64,000 nt of DNA from Sphaerochaetaceae bacterium (GTDB taxonomy: Bacteria > Spirochaetota > Spirochaetia > Sphaerochaetales > Sphaerochaetaceae), in the NCBI GenBank assembly GCA_028532915.1, contig JAQQAI010000052.1, positions 1 through 64,000 of the forward strand, read 5' to 3'. Position numbers and translations under genes: made by a program. Below, in pieces: positions 8,615 to 18,219 of the stretch (positions within the stretch are counted from its first letter, which is position 1; every line of letters begins with the position of its first letter). A model generated the notes under the pieces. That model saw only the letters and a list, made by a program, of their open reading frames with translations. It did no database searches and had not been told where the DNA came from.

Positions 8615-9662
8615 CACACTCCCGTATCAGTTTCTCGACCGAATTTGTAACCCCGGCCTCATCGAAAGTCTCCAGCTTCTCATACAGATGAAGGGCCTGC
8701 CTGATCACAGGATAGCTCATCAGAGCTCCGGTTCCTTCACCCAGACTCAACCCGAGGTCCAACAGAGGCCGAAGAGACACCCTTTCGAGTATGAGCGCAT
8801 GTCCCGACTCTCTGCTCCGGTGGGAGGCTATTACATAGGGAAGAACCCTTTCATCCATTGAGAAAGCGACCAGCAATGCTGCTGCAGTAACGAAACCGTC
8901 GATGACAATGATTCGTCTGCGCACAGCCGCCTCCAGGATGATACCGACCATCGTGGCGATCTCGTAGCCTCCGAAGGTGCACAGAACAGAAAAAGGCTCC
9001 TCGGGAAAACCGTGAAACGCCAGGGCCTGACCGATCACATCGATCTTTCGAGCCAGCGCGGCCGGTGTAAGACCTGCACCTTTAGAAGTGCACATTCGGG
9101 GGTCCACTTTCAACAGTGCGCTGCAGATTGCACTCGCACTGGTAGTGTTGCCCACTCCCATCTCTCCGAGCATGATCACATCATACCCTTCACAACACAT
9201 CAAGCGCACAAGATCCTTCCCGTTTTCCACAGCCTGCGATGCTGATACCGGATCCATCGCTTTTGTATGAAGAAAGTTCCCTGCTGCTAAACCGGCTTTT
9301 CTGTCAATCACTAAAGAATCAGGTTTGAAATCATGATTCACACCGCAATCAATGATCTTCAAAGTGACCTGCTGATCATTCGCCATCAGAGAGACAGCGC
9401 CTTTCCCCCGGGCGAAATTCTCCACCTGCTGCCATGTGACCTTCTGCGGACTGTGGCTCACACCTTCTTCGATGATATTGTGATCAGCGGCACATAGAAG
9501 CAGTACGGGTTTCATATTCTGACAGGTGAGATCAGGTCGGATCGACAATATCCGGGCTACGATATCTTCCAAAACTCCGAGAGAATCCTTGGGTTTGACC
9601 TTTTTGTCCCAGTTTCGTTTTACCTCGGCAGCCTTCTGCATATCTACAGGAGGGATATTCAT
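8601..9662 (-). CDS. cobT: nicotinate-nucleotide:dimethylbenzimidazole phosphoribosyltransferase CobT
   Basis: Activates the lower-ligand base by transferring phosphoribose from nicotinate mononucleotide, giving alpha-ribazole phosphate. The 353-aa length is typical. Visible signatures are LLCAADHNIIEEGVSHSPQ near residue 55, GEMGVGNTTSASA at mid-length, and LGEGTGA near the C-terminus, which contains the catalytic Glu. It starts 10 nt after the UshA-like gene and is preceded by GAGGGTAGG, inside the long minus-strand operon. Confidence 0.95.
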   Translation of the reverse strand: MNIPPVDMQKAAEVKRNWDKKVKPKDSLGVLEDIVARILSIRPDLTCQNMKPVLLLCAADHNIIEEGVSHSPQKVTWQQVENFARGKGAVSLMANDQQVTLKIIDCGVNHDFKPDSLVIDRKAGLAAGNFLHTKAMDPVSASQAVENGKDLVRLMCCEGYDVIMLGEMGVGNTTSASAICSALLKVDPRMCTSKGAGLTPAALARKIDVIGQALAFHGFPEEPFSVLCTFGGYEIATMVGIILEAAVRRRIIVIDGFVTAAALLVAFSMDERVLPYVIASHRSRESGHALILERVSLRPLLDLGLSLGEGTGALMSYPVIRQALHLYEKLETFDEAGVTNSVEKLIRECDDES

Positions 9663-9672
9663 CTTCCTACCC

Positions 9673-11409
9673 TCACTTCGACGAACCGGGAAACAGTTTG
9701 GGATAGGTGTTCTTTAATCCGCGCTGAAACCAGACATCAGGGATGATCGACCAGTTTCCGACGGAGAAAGGTTCGACGATGTTTTGCTGTGACAGCATGT
9801 CCAGAAGATAATATTGAAACGGTAGAGCCGTGACGGAGATGATCTTCTGCTCGATCTGACTGCGATCCAGACCCGTCTCTCTTAAGATCCCGTTCATTTC
9901 CAAAATGATTTTCGAATCCATCACGACAGTATAGGTCTCATCCATTTTGAAAGGAGAACCGTCGCTCAGATCTCTTATGGTAATACGGTCTCCACCTTCT
10001 TTGGTGATATCGACGGTATAATTCACTCCGGAAAAAGAGAATAGTTGTGCATGCGGTTGAGAAAGCTCATACTTTCCACTGTTCTCATCGAATTCGATAG
10101 CAAGCAGATCATCCTGCAATGAGGCCATCTTGCCGAACCAGTTCCCGTAGGAATATTCCATCATCCGGTAGATCTGCTCTCCGGTAAGTTCCACTACACA
10201 CAGATGGGAGGTATAAGGAAATAACGAAAGAACATCCTGAACATACACTTCACCTTCCTGTACCACGGCATCGGACGAGAGAGGCGCTCTCATCGATATA
10301 TCTGCACCTGTCTGCAGAAGCTGCAGCAGATGTAGCATATCGACGAAAGCCGACGGACCGTACAGTCCGTCGCGACAATAGAGGCTCTCTTCAATCTCTC
10401 CCTTCTTTTCGAAGATCCAGTCCATAACCGCATCGGTCTGCACGGACAGGTCACCCATCAGCTGCTCATCATAGTCTATCTGGCTCGTCTCAATGCTCTT
10501 GCTTTCGACCGATGAGATTCTGTATGTCTGCAGCTCTGTATTGTATGAGAATGTGAGAAGGGTATGAGAAACACTCTCTGCTGATGGAAGCGCTGTGATG
10601 ATAGAAACATCTGATTCAGCCTCACCGGTTGAGGTACCGGAAAATACCGCATCGAATCTGTCCGCCTGAGCTGTCGGGATTTCCGAGTTGATCAATGCGA
10701 TAATCGCATTGACCTGTTCATTCTCTCTGATGTGTTCGACCCATCTCTCGGCGGCTTCCACTTCATCGATATAGATCACATTCTCAGGAAGGACGGAAAC
10801 AGCAGAAGGAGAGCTGAGCCCCAATACAGCGACAGACAGACCTCCGGCCTTTATGACAGTATAAGGTGATAACACCGGTTCAAGGGTAACGGCATCCACG
10901 ATATTCGCACTGAGGTAGGGATACCGTGCCTGGTCGGACAGACCGGGATATAAATTTTGAGCATTGAACAGATCTGACGAACCAATATTTACCGCATCGT
11001 AGCCCATATAGTTGTTTACCACAGTAGCAATGTGATTCTGTGTCCTGTCGATGTAAGTGAAATAGTCGACGAAAGGATCCCCCTCGAGGGAGTTTCCGTT
11101 ATCAAGAAGGATCACATGATCGTAGAGTTCCCTCAGATTCTTCACATAGGCGGAAACATTTAGAAGAGAGTACTCCTTTTCAATATTGTTGACAAAATCG
11201 TAGGGAAAGATATTGCCCGACACATCGCTTGTATGAACGACATGGACCTCGATATCTTCAAAATGTTCCAGATCCTCAGGAGGACTCGGCACGACTGATA
11301 CGAAGGGAGCCGTTGTCTCTACAGGGACAGAGGTCGAACCGCAGGAAAACATCATCAAAGAGAATAAGACGGGGATGAGAATGAACAATATCGAATATTT
11401 CCGGTCCAT
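9673..11409 (-). CDS. UshA-like 5'-nucleotidase-family lipoprotein, probably inactive
   Basis: A 578-aa exported lipoprotein with an N-terminal hydrophobic signal and lipobox MFSC (Cys23), followed by a metallophosphoesterase domain and a C-terminal substrate-binding domain. The family metal ligands are mostly replaced. HTNDxHG reads HTSDVSG (59-65), the GNHE motif reads GSSDLFN, and the GHTH motif reads SGTSTGE. I infer loss of hydrolase activity, perhaps with retention of nucleotide or nucleoside binding. It sits 10 nt upstream of cobT and 12 nt after the glycosylase gene, so it is cotranscribed with lower-ligand assembly genes. Confidence 0.8.
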   Translation of the reverse strand: MDRKYSILFILIPVLFSLMMFSCGSTSVPVETTAPFVSVVPSPPEDLEHFEDIEVHVVHTSDVSGNIFPYDFVNNIEKEYSLLNVSAYVKNLRELYDHVILLDNGNSLEGDPFVDYFTYIDRTQNHIATVVNNYMGYDAVNIGSSDLFNAQNLYPGLSDQARYPYLSANIVDAVTLEPVLSPYTVIKAGGLSVAVLGLSSPSAVSVLPENVIYIDEVEAAERWVEHIRENEQVNAIIALINSEIPTAQADRFDAVFSGTSTGEAESDVSIITALPSAESVSHTLLTFSYNTELQTYRISSVESKSIETSQIDYDEQLMGDLSVQTDAVMDWIFEKKGEIEESLYCRDGLYGPSAFVDMLHLLQLLQTGADISMRAPLSSDAVVQEGEVYVQDVLSLFPYTSHLCVVELTGEQIYRMMEYSYGNWFGKMASLQDDLLAIEFDENSGKYELSQPHAQLFSFSGVNYTVDITKEGGDRITIRDLSDGSPFKMDETYTVVMDSKIILEMNGILRETGLDRSQIEQKIISVTALPFQYYLLDMLSQQNIVEPFSVGNWSIIPDVWFQRGLKNTYPKLFPGSSK

Positions 11410-11421
11410 AACGGCTCCCTG

Positions 11422-12309
11422 TCAGAGTTCTTCTCTGATCTGATAACAGACTTCCGTCTCACTGACCGACTGCTCAATGAAACCCTCATCCTCCAATTGC
11501 TTCAGAGCCCCTTCTATTCTCCCGGGTTCGAAAGAAAAACGCTGAAGTAGAGCCCTCTTCGGTTGAATCCCCTCCACAGTGATCGTATGCAGAAGAGCGG
11601 AACGGATCTGCCGGTTGGAATTCTCAAACGGTGACTGCTTATGATAATGATGCGATCTCCTGTTGGGATTGATTCCCGTTTTTTTGATCATGACTCCGTA
11701 ATCCATGAGAGCGTAGTACCACATTTTCATATCGGACTGCCTGTCGGCAAGTGCTTCGAGGATCTTTCTTATCTCCCGGTCTTTCACGGCATCAGAAGAA
11801 ACAAAGAAGTGATGGATGATCACCCGACGGATATTGGTTTCCAGATAGATCGATCTCTTCTGGTATGCGAAGGCCATGATAGCAGCGCTCGTTGCTTCTC
11901 CGATCATGGGGAACGTCCGCAGTATCTTCTCATCGGGGGGCAGTGTATATCCGTACGGCTCACTCATACGGGCAATGTCTCTCAAAGCCTTTGCCCGCCT
12001 GTTATATCCCAAACCTTTCCATGCAAACAGAACATCGGTAAGTGTCGATGCGGCCATATCCTCCAGCGTAGGCCACAGTGAGAGAAACTGACGGTATTTC
12101 GGAAGTACCCTCCCGGTCTGAGTCTGCTGAAGCATCAGTTCCGAAAGAAGGATCCGGTAGGGATCACACGTTTCCCTCCATTCAAACTTCCTTCCGTTCC
12201 CGGCATACCATGAGCGGATAAAAAGAGAGAACTCATCGAGAAATGATCGGGAATCCTCACCGGAGAGTGTGTCGAAATCCAGCTGGACAAATCCGGCGTC
12301 ACGTCTCAT
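11422..12309 (-). CDS. MutY-like adenine glycosylase lacking the Fe-S cluster
   Basis: A 295-aa helix-hairpin-helix/GPD DNA glycosylase. The family catalytic Glu is kept (LSELMLQQTQ, Glu57), followed by the HhH segment TFPMIGEATSAAI. The second catalytic Asp of MutY is Glu157 here (LETNIRRV). The four-cysteine 4Fe-4S loop after the HhH domain is absent and is replaced by NPNRRSHHYHKQSP. The C-terminus looks like a small winged helix rather than the MutT-like domain of E. coli MutY. It probably removes A mispaired with oxidised G, but specificity is inferred. The start overlaps the preceding gene by 4 nt. Confidence 0.8.
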   Translation of the reverse strand: MRRDAGFVQLDFDTLSGEDSRSFLDEFSLFIRSWYAGNGRKFEWRETCDPYRILLSELMLQQTQTGRVLPKYRQFLSLWPTLEDMAASTLTDVLFAWKGLGYNRRAKALRDIARMSEPYGYTLPPDEKILRTFPMIGEATSAAIMAFAYQKRSIYLETNIRRVIIHHFFVSSDAVKDREIRKILEALADRQSDMKMWYYALMDYGVMIKKTGINPNRRSHHYHKQSPFENSNRQIRSALLHTITVEGIQPKRALLQRFSFEPGRIEGALKQLEDEGFIEQSVSETEVCYQIREEL

Positions 12310-13466
12310 ACCTTCGGTTCCTTCGCACTGTTGTGAGTTCTGGCCAGTCTCCGTTTCTCTCTCTCATCTCTCCGTTTAGCTCTCTCCATGTTCCTCTTCT
12401 GTTCCTGAGCGAGAACTCTGCGGTAGGAGCGTCCGCTTCCGATAAGGACAGCAAACGGTTTCAGCGATTTCACATTCGCGCATACTATCTGAAGGATACT
12501 GGTGATGGGAACTGCCAGAAACATTCCCGCAATTCCCCAGAGAAATCCCCATAAAGTCAATGAGACAAGAATCACGATAGGTGACAGGTTCAGCTGAATA
12601 CCCTGTATCCTGGGGTCGAGAATATTTCCGAGAACCATCTGTATGGAAATCATCAGGATTGCAACATATATGATATTCGCCCAACTCGGAAAGAACTGAA
12701 GAAGAGCCAGAACAACTGTGAGAGACGTTATGATGATCGATCCTATCGAAGGAATAAAGTTGAAGATGAAGGCAAGGACTCCCCATACCAGTGCAAAATC
12801 GAGACCGGTGGCAAGACATGCGAGATAGAAGAGTATGCCTGTGACTGCACTGATAAGTGCCTTGAGCAGCAGATATCGGGAGATCTGTCTGTTTATCCGT
12901 TCGAACATCACCGCTACTTTCATTCCCTTTCCATCGGGAATCGCTACTTTCAGCTTGGGAATCAGTGACTGCCTTTCAAGCAGAAGGAACAGAACGAAAA
13001 TATAGATGAGACCGAAACGGGAGATAATGGTAATCGCTCTTCCGGAAAGACTCGAAAGAGACGACAGAATGATCCCGCTCCAGTCGAAATTGAGAAAAGA
13101 GAGAAAACTTGTGCCGGATTCGAGGTCGAGCTGCTGGGAGAGCCAACCGTCGATCACCGAAAAACGCCTGATATACATCGGAAGACTCTGCACAAGCCGG
13201 TCGACCGAGAAGAAGAAGAACCATCCTGCAAGAAAGAGAAAAACGAGAAGAAGGATCATGACAATGAGAACGCCGAGATAGCGGGGAATCTTCAGCTTCT
13301 CCATCCTGTTCAGCATCGGGTTGAACAGAAGAAAGATGAAGAATGCGAAAACGAGAGGAAGCAGTACAGATTCGGCAAGCTTCAATGCCACTAGAATGAG
13401 GATAATGGCGATGATATACAATGCCGTTTTCTGCCCATCTTTCTTTATTTTTGGTTTTTCTTCCAT
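12306..13466 (-). CDS. AI-2E family transporter (PerM/TqsA-like)
   Basis: A polytopic membrane protein with about seven to eight hydrophobic segments. The first pair (TALYIIAIILILVALKLAES and LLPLVFAFFIFLLF) and the conserved VWGVLAFIFNFIPSIGSII are typical of the AI-2E/PerM exporter family. The C-terminal 40 residues are very basic (QKRNMERAKRRDEREKRR). Substrates vary across the family and cannot be assigned. ATG 13466 is chosen because homologues start near the MEEKPK segment; a start at 13514 would overlap divergent trmJ. It is the first gene of the operon running to cobS. Confidence 0.85.
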   Translation of the reverse strand: MEEKPKIKKDGQKTALYIIAIILILVALKLAESVLLPLVFAFFIFLLFNPMLNRMEKLKIPRYLGVLIVMILLLVFLFLAGWFFFFSVDRLVQSLPMYIRRFSVIDGWLSQQLDLESGTSFLSFLNFDWSGIILSSLSSLSGRAITIISRFGLIYIFVLFLLLERQSLIPKLKVAIPDGKGMKVAVMFERINRQISRYLLLKALISAVTGILFYLACLATGLDFALVWGVLAFIFNFIPSIGSIIITSLTVVLALLQFFPSWANIIYVAILMISIQMVLGNILDPRIQGIQLNLSPIVILVSLTLWGFLWGIAGMFLAVPITSILQIVCANVKSLKPFAVLIGSGRSYRRVLAQEQKRNMERAKRRDEREKRRLARTHNSAKEPKV

Positions 13467-13522
13467 GGTAACACTATATGATAGCTTGGATATCATGGCA
13501 ATATCTGTTATCAAGTAAAGCT

Positions 13523-14251
13523 ATGGAACAATGTGCTGATTTGAATAGAATAGAGATTATTTTGGTAGAACCCCAGGACGGGGCGAATATTGGTGCAGTC
13601 TGCAGGGCGATGAAGACGATGGGGATAAACCGTCTGACGATCATAGGTGACAGAATCTACAATGAAATGAGGATCAAGACCCTCGCCATACATGCGTTCG
13701 ATCTGTATGAGAAACACAGCAGGTTCGACACGCTCGAACAGGCCATTGAAGATAGTATTCTGGTCGTCGGAGCATCAAGAAGAAGAGGAAAGAAACGCAA
13801 GTACTTCTCCCTTCTTCCCGAGCAGCTGGCCGAAAGGATCAGCTCGACAGGTGAAGGAAAGATCTCGATCGTGTTCGGAAGGGAGTCCAACGGTCTCACC
13901 GATGATGAATTGAGTCTGTGCCATATGGGAGTGAAAATTCCGAGCAGTGATGAGTTCGGGTCATTGAATCTCGCTCAGGCTGTACAGGTGATCACCTACA
14001 CACTCTTCAGGAATCTTCAGGATATCAGAGGCTTTCAACCTATCGAGAACAGAAGGATCAAAGAGGTAAGCGATACGGTCACCCGGTCGTTTGATATGAT
14101 CGGATTCTACAAGGGACAGGAGAAAGAAGAGGTTCACCAGTTCTTCACAGATGTCATCGCCCGCGCCGCATTGAGCGAACGTGAGGCAGCCCAGATGGAA
14201 AGACTGTTTCGCAAGATGGCCAAGATCAAGATTTATAAAGAAACAAATTGA
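13523..14251 (+). CDS. trmJ: tRNA 2'-O-methyltransferase TrmJ (SPOUT family)
   Basis: Methylates the ribose of tRNA position 32 using S-adenosylmethionine. The 242-aa SPOUT protein shows LVEPQDGANIGAVCRAMKTM at the start, VFGRESNGLTDDEL mid-protein, and the SAM-knot segment SSDEFGSLNLAQAVQVI. A C-terminal helical extension is present. ATG 13523 is chosen because the upstream in-frame codons from 13478 lack conserved sequence. It is divergent from the AI-2E gene. Confidence 0.9.
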   Translation: MEQCADLNRIEIILVEPQDGANIGAVCRAMKTMGINRLTIIGDRIYNEMRIKTLAIHAFDLYEKHSRFDTLEQAIEDSILVVGASRRRGKKRKYFSLLPEQLAERISSTGEGKISIVFGRESNGLTDDELSLCHMGVKIPSSDEFGSLNLAQAVQVITYTLFRNLQDIRGFQPIENRRIKEVSDTVTRSFDMIGFYKGQEKEEVHQFFTDVIARAALSEREAAQMERLFRKMAKIKIYKETN

Positions 14252-14275
14252 CCTTTCTCTCCATCCCTGTGTAAA
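14248..14275 (+). promoter_or_regulatory. candidate promoter for the GlpQ-like gene
   Basis: TTGACC (14248-14253), a 16-bp spacer, then TGTAAA (14270-14275), overlapping the trmJ stop. The ATG at 14284 is only 8 nt beyond the -10, which would make a nearly leaderless message. The match is moderate. Confidence 0.35.
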
Positions 14276-14283
14276 GTTAACGA

Positions 14284-15090
14284 ATGATTGAACCATTTTT
14301 ATCGCCGATGCCGAAAGTCGTCGCACACAGGGGCGATTCTCATACCTATCCGGAGAACACACTCCCCGCCTTCACAAGCGCCCGCGATATGGGTGTAGAT
14401 GTGATCGAAACCGATGTTCATCTCACAAAAGATGCTGAAGTGGTGATCTGGCACGACAGCACTCTCGACCGTAATACCGACGGGGCTGGACGAATCGAAG
14501 ATTACACTCTCGCCGAACTCAGAACCTTCGATGCCGGATATACATTCACCAAAGATGAAGGAAGAAGCTTTCCGTTCCGGGGTAAGGGAATCAGGATGAT
14601 CACTCTGGATGAGGCTCTGCAGAGCTGCGCCACACAGCGTTTCAATGTCGATCTGAAAAGCAAAGATACCAGAATCGTCGATGCATTCACTCGGGTGATC
14701 AGGAGGAATAACGCTGAAAGGCGGGTGTTATGTGCTTCCTTCCACCTGTCCCATCTGAAAAGGATCAGAAAAGAGAGCCCCGAAATACTCACAAGCGTGA
14801 CGACGGCGGAGGTTCTTCCCCTTCTTATACAGCAGAAGTTGAATCTGCTTCCCCGAAGCTTCGGTCCAGACAGAACTCTGGTTTTTCAGGTCCCGGTCGC
14901 ACAGTGGGGGATCAAAGTCATCACCCCGCGTTTCATTGAAGAGTTCCATAAACGTAACGCTGTCATCATGGTCTGGACGATAAACGAGGAGGAAGATATG
15001 GAGAACCTTTTCGACATGGGCGTTGATACGATCATGAGCGATAATGCGGAACTTCTGATTTCTGTGGCACGACGAAAAGATTTAATGTAA
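14284..15090 (+). CDS. glycerophosphodiester phosphodiesterase
   Basis: A 268-aa GlpQ/UgpQ-type TIM-barrel enzyme that hydrolyses glycerophosphodiesters to glycerol-3-phosphate and an alcohol. The metal and catalytic residues are visible in [29 protein letters not shown] and [14 protein letters not shown]. No signal peptide is present, so it acts in the cytoplasm on imported or recycled diesters. The stop overlaps the convergent nagB end by 9 nt. An internal ATG at 14308, closer to the conserved start, is an alternative. Confidence 0.9.
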   Translation: MIEPFLSPMPKVVAHRGDSHTYPENTLPAFTSARDMGVDVIETDVHLTKDAEVVIWHDSTLDRNTDGAGRIEDYTLAELRTFDAGYTFTKDEGRSFPFRGKGIRMITLDEALQSCATQRFNVDLKSKDTRIVDAFTRVIRRNNAERRVLCASFHLSHLKRIRKESPEILTSVTTAEVLPLLIQQKLNLLPRSFGPDRTLVFQVPVAQWGIKVITPRFIEEFHKRNAVIMVWTINEEEDMENLFDMGVDTIMSDNAELLISVARRKDLM

Positions 15091-15882
15091 CAGCTGATCC
15101 TGTTCGATCTCTTTGAAATATTTGTAGGTCCCGACCTTTAGTTCCACGGTGGCATCCTCATCACAGACGATTATCGCGTTAGGATGAAGTTGGAGAATGC
15201 TCGAAGTAAACGAATGGGTCACCGGTCCTTCGACGATCGCCTGAAGCGCTCTTCCTTTGTTGTATCCGTTGACGAGAAGGAGAACCTCTTTGGAATCGGT
15301 GACCGTCTTCACACCGACAGTGACTGCAGTAGTGGGAACTCTGCTGACATCGTTGTCAAAGAATCTTGAATTCACGACCCTGGTATCATACGTCAGTGTC
15401 TTGACTCTGGTGACCGAAGAAAGAGATGAGAAGGGCTCATTGAATGCAAGATGCCCATCTACTCCGACTCCTCCGAGAAACAGGTCTATGCCGCCGTAGG
15501 AGGCGATCTTCTTCTCGTAATCTTCACACATCCGGGTGATGTCTGCGGCATTACCGTCGGGGATATTCACATTCTCTCTGGGAATGTCGATATGAGAGAA
15601 AAGATTATCCCACATGAACGAGTGATAACTTTGAGGATGATCGCAGGGAAGACCAACATATTCATCCATATTGAAGGTAACCACATTTTTGAAACTGACT
15701 TCACCGCTTTTGTGCATCCTGATCAGTTCTTTGTAGGTACCGACCGGAGAGCTTCCGGTGGGAAGCCCCAGAACGAACGGTTTTTTATGTGAACAGGCCT
15801 CACATCTGTTGATGGCATCAGCGATATATGCTGCAGTCCAGTTCGACATCTTCTTATAATCCCTTTGGATAATTACTCTCAT
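15082..15882 (-). CDS. nagB: glucosamine-6-phosphate deaminase NagB
   Basis: Converts glucosamine-6-phosphate to fructose-6-phosphate plus ammonia in amino-sugar catabolism. The 266-aa length is typical. Signatures are [26 protein letters not shown] with the catalytic Asp, and the [17 protein letters not shown] loop with the conserved His and Glu. A partner nagA is not in the window. It is monocistronic as far as can be seen. Confidence 0.96.
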   Translation of the reverse strand: MRVIIQRDYKKMSNWTAAYIADAINRCEACSHKKPFVLGLPTGSSPVGTYKELIRMHKSGEVSFKNVVTFNMDEYVGLPCDHPQSYHSFMWDNLFSHIDIPRENVNIPDGNAADITRMCEDYEKKIASYGGIDLFLGGVGVDGHLAFNEPFSSLSSVTRVKTLTYDTRVVNSRFFDNDVSRVPTTAVTVGVKTVTDSKEVLLLVNGYNKGRALQAIVEGPVTHSFTSSILQLHPNAIIVCDEDATVELKVGTYKYFKEIEQDQLLH

Positions 15883-15950
15883 CCGCTTCCTCCTCAGATT
15901 TCTTCCGGTCTCTATGATTTAATCACAACGGAGTCTATCATTCAAGAAGA

Positions 15951-17012
15951 CTATTCGATTATTCCTCCGCCGATGACTGTGTTGTCGATGTAGAAGACAA
16001 CTGACTGACCTCTGGTAATCGAATTCTGCTTCTCTGTGAAATCGACACGTACTCTGCCTTCTTCCAGCGGCGCCACAACAGCATCAGCCCCTGCCGAGGT
16101 CGATCTGATCTTCGCTTTCACTTCGATCGGTCTATCTATCTTCTCTATAGCCATCCAGGACATAAAATGGGCTGTGAGTGTATCTGTCTGAGTCTCTTCT
16201 TTGAAACCTGCGATGACCTTATTGTTCAAAGCATCGAGTTCGAGAACATACAAGGGTTTCGACGATGAAATGTTCAAGCCCCGTCTCTGTCCTACAGTGT
16301 AGTGCCAGTACCCTTTATGGTGCCCGAGTACTTTCCCATCTCTGGTCACTATTTCTCCTTCTCTGTCCTCTATTGAGAGCAGTTCACTGTAATGACCGCT
16401 GTAGAAATCCTGACTTTCCTTTTTCTCGACGGAGAAGAACCCGTTTTGTATCCCGAGTTCCTTATTTTCCACCTTGGTCGTTCCTCCGAGGGGGAAGATA
16501 ACCTGTGACAGCTGCTGCTGATTGAGACGATACATGAAATAGCTCTGATCCTTTTTTACATCGTCGGCCACATGAAGGGCAAGCCTTCCGCCCACATCTA
16601 CTATCTTCACGTAATGTCCGGTCGCATATCTGTCGAAATCGTAGCCCATCTCACGTGCGGATCTCAGCAGCGCACCGAACTTTATGTATGAATTGCACCA
16701 TACGCACGGATTCGGAGTCCTTCCTTCCAGATACTCTCCGGTGAAATTATCGAGCACATACCGTTCATACTCTTTCGCGCAATCAACCACTATATGCTCG
16801 ATCCCGAGTCTGTCACAGACTTCCCTGGCTTCCCGGATCGTCTGTTCGACATGAGGTGTGAAACAACCAGAACCGGACAGCCGGGAGGTTATAGGATTAT
16901 CTTTATTATAGAGGGACATCGTCGCCCCGATTACTTCATGGCCTTCCCTCTGCAGCCGTAATGCGACCGCGGAAGAATCAATACCGCCGCTCATACCAAC
17001 TAATACTTTCAT
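15951..17012 (-). CDS. mnmA: tRNA-specific 2-thiouridylase MnmA
   Basis: Thiolates U34 of tRNA-Lys, -Glu and -Gln using ATP and a persulfide donor. The 353-aa protein opens with the PP-loop LVGMSGGIDSSAVALRL. The catalytic cysteines are in NPCVWCNSYIKFG and in the second-Cys region (FTPHVEQ context: GSGCFTPH). GQRRGLNISS and the C-terminal beta-barrel domain are present. A tRNA-Asp gene and its terminator lie directly upstream. Confidence 0.93.
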   Translation of the reverse strand: MKVLVGMSGGIDSSAVALRLQREGHEVIGATMSLYNKDNPITSRLSGSGCFTPHVEQTIREAREVCDRLGIEHIVVDCAKEYERYVLDNFTGEYLEGRTPNPCVWCNSYIKFGALLRSAREMGYDFDRYATGHYVKIVDVGGRLALHVADDVKKDQSYFMYRLNQQQLSQVIFPLGGTTKVENKELGIQNGFFSVEKKESQDFYSGHYSELLSIEDREGEIVTRDGKVLGHHKGYWHYTVGQRRGLNISSSKPLYVLELDALNNKVIAGFKEETQTDTLTAHFMSWMAIEKIDRPIEVKAKIRSTSAGADAVVAPLEEGRVRVDFTEKQNSITRGQSVVFYIDNTVIGGGIIE

Positions 17013-17035
17013 ACTATTCCTTTACACCAATACAT

Positions 17036-17068
17036 AAAAAAAAACTACCCCGGAAAAACCCGGAGCAG
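17036..17068 (-). terminator. terminator downstream of tRNA-Asp
   Basis: On the minus strand, a GC-rich imperfect stem (17059-17068 with 17045-17053) with an A/T loop is followed by nine T (17036-17044). It separates tRNA-Asp from mnmA. Confidence 0.8.
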
Positions 17069-17074
17069 TTTAGG

Positions 17075-17148
17075 CGAGAGTGACGGGACTCGAACCCGCG
17101 ATCTACGGCGTGACAGGCCGTCGCGATAACCAGCTTCGCTACACCCTC
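17075..17148 (-). tRNA. tRNA-Asp (anticodon GTC)
   Basis: A 74-nt cloverleaf. The acceptor stem GAGGGTG pairs with CACTCTC, the anticodon stem ACGGC/GCCGT encloses loop CTGTCAC (GTC), and the T arm is GCGGGTTCGAGTCCCGT. The discriminator is G, as expected for tRNA-Asp. CCA is not encoded. Confidence 0.95.
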
Positions 17149-17235
17149 GTTGGTAGCAAGGAGAAACTACACTGTAACAGAATTTTTGTCAAGACCCTCA
17201 AAAAAAAATGTATTATTTTGAGAAAAAAACTTTTA

Positions 17236-17264
17236 TTGCCTCCAGATCATTGCTTTGATATACT
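17236..17264 (+). promoter_or_regulatory. promoter for the PAP2 phosphatase gene
   Basis: TTGCCT (17236-17241), a 17-bp spacer, then TATACT (17259-17264). The start ATG at 17296 follows with an AGAGGA ribosome site. Confidence 0.65.
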
Positions 17265-17295
17265 TGATTGAATCCTTATATTGAGAGGAATTATT

Positions 17296-18192
17296 ATGCA
17301 ACTTGCAATCCTGGAGTTTTTTCAGTCTCTCTCATCCCCTCTTTTGGACTCCATCGTATCTGCTGTTACTATGTTCGGTGAACAGAATGTGTTCATAGTC
17401 ATCATCACCTATATGATATGGAATGTCTCAAAGAGAAAAGGATTCCTTCTCTTTTCTACACTGGCATTCTCTCTTGTCGTGATGGGATTCACCAAGGCTA
17501 TCGTAAAAGCGCCCCGTCCCTATCAGGTGATCGCCGAGATCGAAGGAAAGCGGGTACACACTGCCACAGGATACTCATTCCCTTCAGGGCATACGACCGG
17601 TGCTGCGGCCTTTTACAGCAGCCTTTCGATGATCTTCAGAAAGAGATGGCTTTCGATCATCTGTTCCCTCATCATCGTCATCGTTGCCCTTTCACGGATA
17701 TATCTGGGAGTTCACTGGCCTCTGGATGTATTCGGAGGCCTGGCACTGGGCATAACCGGTACAGCTATACTTTTCCCGGCTTTATCAGGATTGTATGATG
17801 ACAGAGAACGGCTTGGAAACTTCACGATGATAGGAGGTATCATCAGTCTCTTCGGAGCATTGACACTGCTTGTGACGATGGAAATCGGAATAGGCGATGA
17901 TACAGCCTATCTGGATATCATGAAACTTCTGAGTCTTCTGGGAACAGGATATATCGGATTCTCATTCGCTCTGGCAGACCTAGACTACAGTGTTGAGCAT
18001 ACGATCGGTATAAAACTGACAAGATACGTAATCGGTATGGCGGGAATAATCGCCATTCAGTCAATGAAGCTGATTCTCCCTGAACTGCTGATAGTCACCT
18101 TCTTCCGCTATTCTCTGATCGGACTGTGGATCACATTCCTCTATCCGTATATCGGTGTGAGACTGAAACTGTTTTCTCTCGAACACCGGTGA
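17296..18192 (+). CDS. PAP2-family membrane phosphatase
   Basis: A 298-aa integral membrane protein with about seven hydrophobic segments and the three-part acid-phosphatase signature: KAPRP, SFPSGHTTGAA and SRIYLGVHWPLDV. Such enzymes dephosphorylate lipid phosphates (undecaprenyl pyrophosphate, phosphatidic acid or sphingosine-type lipids) at the outer face of the inner membrane. The substrate cannot be chosen from sequence. A TTG at 17281 opens the frame, but the ATG at 17296 has the ribosome site. It converges on topA. Confidence 0.88.
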   Translation: MQLAILEFFQSLSSPLLDSIVSAVTMFGEQNVFIVIITYMIWNVSKRKGFLLFSTLAFSLVVMGFTKAIVKAPRPYQVIAEIEGKRVHTATGYSFPSGHTTGAAAFYSSLSMIFRKRWLSIICSLIIVIVALSRIYLGVHWPLDVFGGLALGITGTAILFPALSGLYDDRERLGNFTMIGGIISLFGALTLLVTMEIGIGDDTAYLDIMKLLSLLGTGYIGFSFALADLDYSVEHTIGIKLTRYVIGMAGIIAIQSMKLILPELLIVTFFRYSLIGLWITFLYPYIGVRLKLFSLEHR

Positions 18193-18219
18193 GAACGAGT
18201 CATCATCGCTTCGGTTCTG

